Source: Whitmania pigra
Lineage: Eukaryota > Annelida > Clitellata > Hirudinida > Haemopidae
Direction: 5' to 3'
Assembly (NCBI GenBank): GCA_021613335.1
Contig: JAJTWR010000302.1
Coordinates: 146,001-210,000 of the forward strand
Length of the DNA: 64,000 nucleotides
Within the stretch, counting starts at the first letter, position 1, and each line of letters begins with the position of its first letter. Under the pieces are notes generated by a model, which was not told where the DNA came from, did no database searches, and was given only the letters and a program-made list of their open reading frames with translations. Below are positions 23,176 through 32,443 of the stretch, piece after piece. The position numbers and the translations under genes are program-made.

Positions 23176-23945
23176 GAATGGCGGGATTAAAAATTACGTT
23201 ATCGAGTTGTTATCATTATTGGAAATTTGAAAATAATAAAATCAGTTTAATCATTGGCACCTGGTTGTAATAACTAGGTAAATTAAATAACAAAAAATAA
23301 GTTACTAATGAACAGAGAATTAATAAATTTAGAAATGCAATAAAATAAAATCATGAAGTCTGTAAAAACACCTGTTTATTCATTCCATAAAAAAGCTGGA
23401 CTGGTAAAACCACTCAAGCGTTCTTCCGCTTGAGGCTGGTCTAGAAATTGTCGACACCATGATAGCTCGGACGTAATTGATAAATGTATGCAGACTCGCT
23501 CGAAAGATGACGGTGTTAACGAAATTATTTATTTATTTATTTGATTAAAGTTCGTTGCATAACTAAGATGATTTAAACATTTTAACTAAAATAAAATTGT
23601 TTGGCCTATATAATAATGTGTTATTAATACCATTTTTAATTGTAAATTCGTGTTTCTAAATTGAAGAAATTAATTTTAAAATAACAATTTCATTTTTTAA
23701 CACACGGTTTAATGTAATTTATTATTTTTCATAACTTCTTTCAAAAAGTTCGTTTGTAATACTGCCTATATTGGTTGCTATCTCTTTGTCATAATTGGCG
23801 GTAAAGTCAATAACAAATACGTTATTAACGAATTAGTTGATATTTTTCCCCCTAATGAAATGTAAATTATTTTAGCAGGGTACATTTTACTTCTTTAATC
23901 CCCAATTTGATTAATGCTTTTTATTTTTATTTTTTTTTTTAGAAA
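23176..23945. other. Intergenic between OPA3 copy 2 and R2
   Basis: Polyadenylation signal at 23235-23240. From about 23415 on, the sequence resumes homology with the OPA3-1 terminus and 3' flank. Immediately before the R2 ATG, TTTTTTAG/AAAATGACC looks like a splice acceptor; R3 has the same arrangement, so both may have an untranslated first exon here. Confidence 0.5.
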
Positions 23946-26089
23946 ATGACCGAGTTGATCAAAAACGAAGATGTTAATAAAAAACCGGTGCATAGGCAAA
24001 CAATATGCAAAATTTGTGACGGAGAATTGAAAGACGCGTCATTTATTGAGAGATGCCAGCACGTGTTCTGTTTACTATGCATTCAAAAGCATGCTGTTGT
24101 TTCCAACAAATGTCCTGTTTGTGACAAGGAATTCACATGTTACTTATCCAACATCTCAAATAATTTGAAATGTCAGGTGTTTTATGTCAAGAAACCAACA
24201 ATTTCAGTTGAAGAGAGTACAAAAGAAAAAGTTGAAAGCTACTCCTGTGACTGTCAAAATCATCAACAAAATACTGCCTGCAACCATAAATTTTGTCGTT
24301 TGTGCTTTAAGCAGACCTTCCTCAAACTCAAGAAATGTTCAGAATGTTGCAAAAGACTAAAAGAATTGATTACCAAAAAAAATAACAAAATGAACAAGAT
24401 GATGTTAACGTCTCAGTCGAATGTTTTGCATATTCGGCAACTGTACTCCCAAAGTGCAGTCTTGAAAAATTCTTCTAGTCATCATAAAGTAAAATCAGAA
24501 GAAAAACAACTGATTGAACAAATTGAGTTGACTGAAAATGTTGAATGCAGAATTGGACAGACTGAAAATGTTGAATACAGAATTGGACAGACTGAAGACA
24601 AAAACAATGAACTAAGATTTTCCATCTCCAGCGGAACTGCTGTTCTCAACCGAGACACGTTTGTCCGCAGTGAGTCGACTAATTTCAATTCCAGGACGAT
24701 ATCTCTGGAGAAACAATCGAGGTTAACATTTAAGCATACGTTTAATGAAAATATCAAATTAGATGAACAAATCGAAAATTGCAAAAGTCTGAGCTCTTCA
24801 ATTCTCCAGGATGAAAATCCAGGACAAAGTAATTGTGATATTAACTTCAGCAAGTTGGATAAAATAAGATCATTATCTCACGAAATGGAGAACAAATATT
24901 CCAAAAGAATTGATCAAAGTTTAAGTGTTAGTAGTATTGTACAATCTTCTTTAAATGGAGTTAAAAAAGAATTAAATGTTGGTTTATGCATCGAACCACC
25001 AAAGACAGAATCAGAAAAACATCATTCTGATGCAATAATTCAGGAGCCGATCAACAAAAGTATCAAATCGGATGATCCGGCCAACAGCGACCATGTCATT
25101 CCAACTTCTTCGAATATCCACGAAACTCCAAAACAGCAAAATATAAACAGCAACTTTTGCAACACTTCACAGAAGATGAAATCTGAGGATAACACACCAC
25201 AACAACAGATATCTGGAAGAGGTATTGAAACGAATAATAAAACTGAAGTTGTCAACAAAATTGACCCACATTGTCCGACATTGAATGCAACTTCGAATCG
25301 AGTTGAACTTACTGATTTAAGCACGGATCTGTCAAAAATACAATCTGACTTAAAACAACTCAAGGAACAGATGCTAAATAAAAGCACTCGAAAATATGGA
25401 AAGCCTGCAAATGATAGCAGTTTTGAACCGATTCTTACGGCCCTAGGTAGGACTCGTTTCGTCGAAATTATGCTCAAACTTTGTTTGCAGATTAACAATC
25501 AAATTTAACTTTTTCTTTTCATATATAAGAAGATAAAAACTACCACCCAAATAATGACTCCCACCAGACGTTTTGGGAAGGGAGGGAATATAATGGAAAG
25601 TCTAAACGTCGAAAAAACAGACATTTTCCCAGAGGAAATCAAGGTCACAGAGGTCGTCGCAATTCACAATCGGAAGGTTGTTCTTGTGGAGGGCAAGGCT
25701 GCAGATTTTGTCGGTCTTTCTGGCAGCACGAAACGAGACATCGTGGCAATAATCGACATTACGACGTCGTGGAATATCGAGGAAGATCGCGACATCGGAA
25801 CAACGTCCAGCGAGGTAACTTCTGCATACGGGGTAGCTACAGCATACAACGCAATTCAAATTCGTCGAGAATCCACGTAAACGCGACTTACAATGGCGAC
25901 TGTCCCATGAATGAGATGTTGCAACTCATGACAGGATGTGATGAATCCCAAAATACCTTCCGAAGAATGTCAAACTACAGTAATCAGGATTACAATGAGC
26001 CCGTTTGCAACTATAGAGACCGTGGGTATCACCCGTATCATGCAGAACGTGGGTCTAGAAGAGGATATCGAAAAAGACAAAGGAATTAA
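23946..26089 (+). CDS. Double-RING protein R2 (second RING degenerate), two exons
   Basis: Exons 23946-25446 and 25530-26089 (83-bp intron) join in phase to 686 residues. RING 1 is complete (C21, C24, C37, H39, C42, C45, C56, C59). RING 2 (residues 101-134) is altered: the first pair is C-x-C rather than C-x2-C and the first loop is short, though the CNH, CRLC and CSEC elements remain. The middle is Ser/Asn/Glu-rich and probably disordered, with a short duplicated unit (TENVE, R-I-G-Q). Exon 2 is Arg/Gly/His-rich and ends in a conserved block, about residues 597-660, containing GNFCIRGSYSI, then TYNGDCP and ESQN. That block is shared with R3 and I do not recognise it. The join is supported by the matching exon-intron structure of R3. 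A ligase role is inferred from RING 1 only. Confidence 0.82.
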
Positions 26090-27388
26090 TATTATTGATA
26101 ATTTATTGATCTGCTGGCGTTTCTCTAACTGATTTCCCACTTTCTATTTATTTCCAATTTGGTTCATGTAAGACTCGATAAGTAAAATAATTTGACGTGG
26201 AGATGGAACATCAACATAAATATCATAAATAAGCTACGCAATTGCTAATAATATAAAGTGCCTAACTTAGTAACTTAGTTTAATTTTTTTTTAAATGGTT
26301 GGGTGTCCATGGTGATGTGAATGCATTCAATTGTTATATGTCGTCGTAGGGTCGTGTTGCAAGCAAAAATCAGTTTTTGATTTATGAAAAATTGTATAGC
26401 AATATGTTGGTAAGAATTTGTAATTTCAAAATGTTGGTAGAAGCGCATTGTTACTGGGAGGCGAAAAAAAGGAGGTCATATTCTTAAGGGTTTGCCCAAC
26501 TCGGAAAAAGCTGAAATGACTGCTTTTTGAACGTCCCCGCGTTGTTGCAAGTCATTTGAAATGGTTTGTTTACACCTTTACAAATAGTGCGCACATTAAA
26601 AAACATAAATCAACGATGAAATAAAATAGAAGTCTGACAAACTAAAAGCGATGTCATAAAAAAGAAAATATTTGACAAGGACCCTATGGTCTTTTATAAA
26701 TAAAAACACTTAATGGATATATGGGAGGATTTCGTCACAAGACAAAAAAACAGATATTTAACACATTTAAAATGTAGCAAAGTTTTGAAATAAAATTTCA
26801 AAATATGGAAATCATTGTTATGTTTTAGAAATTTTAATTATTTTATTTCGTTACATTTGCTTCCTGTTTGGCAATCTCAAAATGCTTATCTTTTCAGTAT
26901 CTTCCTTAACGAAATTCAAATTTCATTATTTCTCCAACTGATTCAGATTTCCCAACTCTAAAACTGTTTTCAATGAAGTGATCTGATTCAAGTTTATACT
27001 CAAGTGAAATATACGAATATTAAGTCATCAACATCACTGCATCATTTATTTGGGCAAAAGTATTGATTGTGTAATAATTTGTTTTTGTTGAATTCATGAT
27101 ATACATATATGCACATTTTCACAGATAGAAGTCACTGCTTTTATTTTATCTTGATAAAAATACTCCTTTTTTTTCTACCAATAACAGATTTTCGGCTTAT
27201 TGGTCCGCCTTAATGCTATATTATATTATTTGAGGATATCCCCGCGAATGGAAACAATTTCTATTTTACTTTTAATGTCGTGTGTTATTTTATTGTTCTA
27301 TTACTCTGCAATCGATGGATTAGAACTCGTAATTTAATATTTTGACTTATAACTTAATTAATGTCTTTCATGAAATACATTTTAGAAA
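26090..27388. other. Intergenic between R2 and R3
   Basis: About 1.3 kb, AT-rich. It contains duplicate segment B (26182-26264). No reading frame, RNA gene or element end was recognised. A probable splice acceptor, CATTTTAG/AAAATGACC, lies directly at the R3 start. Confidence 0.5.
26182..26264. repeat. Dispersed duplicate segment, copy B
   Basis: Second copy of the approximately 80-bp segment at 21478-21562, located about 95 bp after the R2 stop codon. It suggests that 3' flanking DNA was copied along with, or between, members of the cluster. Confidence 0.8.
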
Positions 27389-30300
27389 ATGACCGAGTCG
27401 ACCAAAAATGAAAGATTTAATAAAGAGCCGATTCGAAGACAAGCTATCTGCAAAATTTGCAACGGAGAATTGAAAGACGCATCGTTTATTGAGAGATGCC
27501 AGCACGTGTTCTGTTTACTATGCATTCAAAAGCATGCTGTTGATTCCAACAAATGTCCTGTTTGCGACAAGGAATTCACATGTTACTTATCCAACATCTC
27601 AAATAATTTGCAATGCCAGGTGTTTTATGTCAAGAAACCAACAATTTCAGTTGAAGAGAGTACAAAAGAAAAAGTTGAAAGCTGCCCCTGTGATTGTCAA
27701 AATCATCGGCAAAATACCGCCTGCAACCATAAATTTTGTCGTTTGTGCTTCCGGAGGTTGTTCCTCAAACTCAATGAATGTTCAGTTTGTTGCAAAACAC
27801 TCGAAGAATTGATTAACAATGAAAATAACAAAAAGAGTACGACCACACCAGCCTCTCAATCAAGTGAGAATGTTTTGCAGGAAGAGCAGCTCTCGTCATC
27901 TCAATCAGCCATTTTAACATATGCTTCTAACCTTCACAAAGTCAGATCAAAACTGAATGGGCAAACTGAGTTGACAGAAAGAGATGACAATAGAATTGTT
28001 GAAGAGACTAGAAACAGAAACATCGACGAATTGCTTACCAATGACAATTGCGAAAAGAGTACGTTAACCTCTCAGTCGAATGAGAATGATTTACAGCTGT
28101 CATCATCTCAATCTATCATTTTAAAATATGCTTCTGCCCTTCACAGAGTCAGATCAAAGCAGAAACAACTAAATGGACAAACTGAGTTGTTAGGAAAAGA
28201 TGACAACAGAACTGTTGAAGAGACTAGAAACAGAAAAAAAATCGAAAAAGAATTGATTACCAATGAAAATTATAAAAAGATTATGCTAACCTCTCACTCA
28301 AATGAGAATGATTTGCAAAGAGAGCGGACATCATCTCAGTCAACCATTTTAAAATATGCTTCTATCCTTCACAAAGTCAGATCAAAACTGAATGAGCAAA
28401 CTGAGTTGACAGAAAAAGATGACAAGAGACAAAAAGATATTGAAGAGACTAGAGACAGAAACATCGACAAATTGAATACAAACGAAAATCGTGAAAAGAG
28501 TACGTTAACCTCTCAATCAAATGAGAATGATTTGCAGATGTCATCATCTCCATCTATCATTTTAAAATATGCTTCTGCCCTTCACAAAGTCAGATCAAAG
28601 CAGAAACAACTAAACGGACAAACGGAGACGTCAGGAAAAGACGACAATGGGACTGTTGAAGAGACTAGAAACAGAAACAAAAACATCGAACTGAGTCCAC
28701 CAATCTCGGACAGAACTTCGGTTGTTCTCGACCAGAATGCAAACGTTTGCAGTAAGTCAATTAACATAAATTCCAGAATGAAATATCTGGATGAACAATT
28801 AAGAAAAACATTTGAGCAGATGTTCAATCCGAATGCCAAATTAGATGAACGAATCAGGAATGCCACGTCGCCCAACGATCCGAGCTCCTCACCTAACGAC
28901 GAAACTCCAGGACAAAGTAAAGACATCAACTTTAGCATCGACCCGGACAAAATAAATTCATCGGAGAGGCAATTGGATGTACCTGTTCAGCAAATGGCAG
29001 ACGCAGTCGATAACAGAGATGAGCAGACTGTAGTTGCTGATGCTAGTATTCATAATGAAGTTCAGAAAGACTTAGATGTTGGCTTAGTCATTGAGTCGCC
29101 AAAAACAAATTCAGAAAACGATCGAGTCGATGTTGCCATCCTGGGGCCACCGAACGAAAATGCCGAGCTGGACAATCGAGATGGTAACGAAAATGATGTT
29201 CCAAATCGTTCGATTGTTTCTGAAACTCCGCAGCAAAGTAAAATTGTCGACATTTGTGAGACGAACATGAACTCTTGCGAGACTATAGAAACCGAGGAGG
29301 GAGCAGTTCTGCAAATATCAGACAACAGTGTCGATGCAAGTGAACGGAATGTAAGCGAAAATGGCAAAGAAATCGAACCAAGTTTTTCAACTTCGAATGT
29401 TATTCAAAATCAAGTAATAAATGCCGACTTATGCACCGATCTGGTCAAATTGAATCCCATGACGGAACAATTGAATATACTGTACCTTAAAATGAAGAAG
29501 GAATTAGCCAAATTAGATGAGAGATCTTCACGCAATAGCAACATCGATGAACCTAGTTCTTCAATATTCGGTAGGGTTTCGTTCTTTTATGTTTTTTCAA
29601 ACTTTACCTCCGTATCAAATTAAAATTAAAAAAGGAGACTAGTAAATAGAAATAGTAACACTGATTTCAACCTTGTCTTTTAGGCAAAATACAGGAAAAT
29701 GATTCCCAAATTGAGGCACCCGATCAAACTTTTTTGAATGGAAAGATGCTCGAAGGAAAGTCGAAGAGTCGACAGAACAAACGTTCGAGAACGAATCAAG
29801 ACCCTCGCCACTACAAACGACGGAAGGAGTGTTGTTGCACAGAAATTGGGTGCAAATGTGTGTCTTTTGCACAACCTGCGTCAATAAGCCATCCACATCC
29901 CAAATCCATTTCTGGGCGCATGTCTCTTGCACAACCTGCTTCAGTAAATCGTCCATATCCCAAATCTATTTCCGTGTGCACGTCTCTTGCACAACCTGCG
30001 TCAATAAGCCATCCACATCCCAAATCCATTTCAGTGTGCATGTCTCTTGCAAAACCTGCTTCAGTAAGCCATCCACATCCCAAATCCATCTCTGTGTGCA
30101 CCTCTCTTGCACAACCTGCATCAATAAGCCATCCAAAATCCATTTCTGGGCGCATGTCTCTTGCGAAACCTGCGTCAGTAAGCCATCCATATCCCAAATC
30201 CATTTCCGGGTGCATGTCTGTTGCAAAACCTGCTTCAGTAAGCCATCCACATCCCAAATCCATCTCTGTGTGCACCTCTCTTGCACAACCTGCATCAATA

Positions 30301-31494
30301 AGCCATCCAAAATCCATTTCTGGGCGCATGTCTCTTGCGAAACCTGCGTCAGTAAGCCATCCATATCCCAAATCCATTTCCGGGTGCATGTCTGTTGCAC
30401 AACCGGTATTAGTAAGTCATCCCAAATCCATCTCTGTGTGCACGTCTCTTGCACAATCTGCATCAATAAGCCATCCGTATGCAAAATCCATTTCTGGGCG
30501 CATGTCTGCTGCACAACCTGTATTAGTAAGTCGTCCCAAATCCATTTCTGTGTGCACATCTCTTGCACAACCTGCGTCAGTAAGCCATCCATATCCAAAA
30601 TCCATTTCTGGGCGCATGTCTCTTGCACAACCTGCATCAGTAAATCATCCACATCCCAAATCCATTTCTACGTGCGTGTCTCTTGCAAAACCTGCTTCAG
30701 TAAGCCATCCACATCCCAAATCCATTTTAGTGTGCACGTCTCTTGGACAACCTGCATCAATAAGCCATCCAAATTCAAAATCCATTTCTGGATGCATGTC
30801 TCTTGCACAACCTGCATTAGTAAGTCATCCCAAATCCATCTCTGTGTGCACGTCTCTTGCACAACCTGCATCAGCAGATCGTTCACATCTCAAATCCATA
30901 TCGACGATACCCAACCAAGGACATAACAAGGAATTCGGAGGAGATGATGAGGTCATTCAAGGTAACTTCTGCGTTCGAGGTAGCTACAGCATACGACGAC
31001 GATCTTCTCCTTCGAAACCTCCGGAAATCCAGATGAACACGACGTATCAGGGTGACTGTCCGGCAACCGAACTGATGCAACTCGTGGGGGGTCGCAACGA
31101 ATCCCAAAATTCCCTTCAAAGAATGATAAACTCCGGCTTTCAGGATTGCAACCTGCCTGTTAATAACTATGCAAACCAGATACAATATCCGTACATGTAT
31201 CAAGGACAGCCTGCCCAGCCATCGCTTTATGCAAACCAAGGCTCGTACGCACCCCTGGGGCAATATACATTCCAAGGGCCATATGCGAACCCAGGACCCT
31301 ACGCAAACAATCTAGGACAATTTGCAATCCAGAGGCCATACATGAACCCGTTGCAAAATTCGATCGGAGGACCATACTCGAATCAGGGCCCATACGTGAA
31401 CTTAATGCCATGCACATCACTGCGACCAAACCCAGGATCATGTATACAACTGGTGCAGAATAATTCCACAGTACAATATTTCAGCTATTTTTGA
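27389..31494 (+). CDS. Double-RING protein R3 with two internal tandem-repeat regions
   Basis: Exons 27389-29570 and 29684-31494 (113-bp intron) join in phase to 1,330 residues. RING 1 is complete (C21 to C59); RING 2 (101-134) is degenerate as in R2. Residues about 160-430 hold four copies of a unit of about 74 residues (signatures ILKYAS, LHKVRSK, VEETRNRN, SNENDLQ) where R2 has only one. In exon 2, residues about 785-1135 are 18 copies of an 18- or 20-residue unit, typified by SLAQPASVSHPHPKSISVCT. After it comes the block shared with R2 (GNFCVRGSYSI, TYQGDCP, ESQN; about 1153-1215), then a tail rich in Asn, Gln, Pro, Gly and Tyr. AATAAA follows the stop at 31509. The RING region is nearly identical to R2 at the DNA level while the rest is diverged. 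Ligase function is inferred; the targets are unknown. Confidence 0.82.
27855..28690 (+). repeat. Four tandem copies of a unit of about 222 bp inside R3 exon 1
   Basis: The coding sequence repeats a segment of about 74 codons four times. Landmarks are TCATTTTAAAATATGCTTCT and GAAGAGACTAGAAACAGAAA. The copies differ by substitutions and in-frame indels. Confidence 0.85.
29855..30905 (+). repeat. 18-copy 54/60-bp tandem repeat inside R3 exon 2
   Basis: Units of 54 or 60 bp, each with GTCTCTTGCACAACCTGC or a close variant. Two unit lengths alternate because a His-Pro pair is present or absent. All unit lengths are multiples of three, so several other frames on both strands also stay open. Those frames are by-products of the repeat. 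Confidence 0.93.
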
Positions 31495-32443
31495 ATGGAT
31501 GTTTGTTAAATAAACCTGTATTCTGATCATTTTGACCAGTTTTTCCTTTTAATTTTGTTAGTACACGATTTACAAGAATCCTAAAAATTATCCAAAAAAA
31601 AAAAAAACAAAAACTAAACTGGCATTTCTCATTTACACCGAATGTTAACCTCAAATTATGAAAAAAAACTCAACCTTGGTGCTCATTGAGTCTTGTAAAT
31701 ATCTGCCATATGTCACGTTAAACTCCTCAAACAATGTGTCGTGTTCGAAACCCAGCCTGCACTGCCGCCAGCGCCCTTGGGAAGGAGCGCTATATAAATG
31801 GTTACAAGAAGCGCCTCTGACGCTATGCATATGGCGCTATATAAATGAAGTTACAATTACTTAATGACACGTCCACACCAGTCCATCCCTCTAATAGTCA
31901 CAAATAGTTCATCCATTGTCAACAACACAAGTTGGAGTGCACGAAGTAATAGTTTAATTGAGAAATGAAAAATTAGTAATTAAATGTTAAATGAAACAGA
32001 ATTCTAGGATCTTTCGACTTTGTTCCATGCAATAGAGGTAAGGATAAGCAATGTTTGGAACAATGTGAAAATTAAGATCGGCCTTCGACAGTGTCACGTA
32101 GGTAACATTCTGACGTGGTTTCGTGGCATCGCCTCCGTCTTCAGAGCTTTGACTGGAGTGGCATTTCCAGAGGATTGGAAATGCTCGGAACATCCACAAA
32201 TTCCTCTGTTGGCAGGCAATAACAATTTTATTTATTAAAAACATTAATTTCCTTCAATAGCTCATGTAATGTTAGTTCTAATTTAATATAGCTTCGCTAA
32301 ATAATAATATATAATGATATTATATCAGCAGCAATCGAGCAAAACCGATTGGTTACCAATTCGTTTCCTTATCAATTGGACGACCGCTTGATTAGGACTG
32401 AGCCACGTCTCATCATTCCTGAAATTGTAAAACAACTATTTGG
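31495..32443. other. Intergenic between convergent R3 and GNPAT, with repeat-like pieces
   Basis: At 31755-31860 there are two GGCGCTATATAAATG or GAGCGCTATATAAATG motifs, of a type common at the 3' ends of invertebrate SINE/LINE elements. At about 32090-32215 the minus strand encodes an isolated stretch with CSEHF followed by ALKTEAMP and a stop. This weakly resembles the end of a THAP zinc finger and may be transposon debris. TTTATT at 32227-32236 could be the GNPAT polyadenylation signal on the minus strand. Confidence 0.35.
31509..31514 (+). terminator. Polyadenylation signal AATAAA for R3
   Basis: A canonical AATAAA lies 15 bp after the R3 stop codon. Confidence 0.5.

Noticed and set aside
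29811..30926. Long open frames on both strands over the R3 repeat (up to 365 codons)
   Set aside because: Unit lengths of 54 and 60 bp are multiples of three, so any frame free of stops in one unit stays open through the array. Only the frame continuous with exon 1 and the shared C-terminal block is supported.
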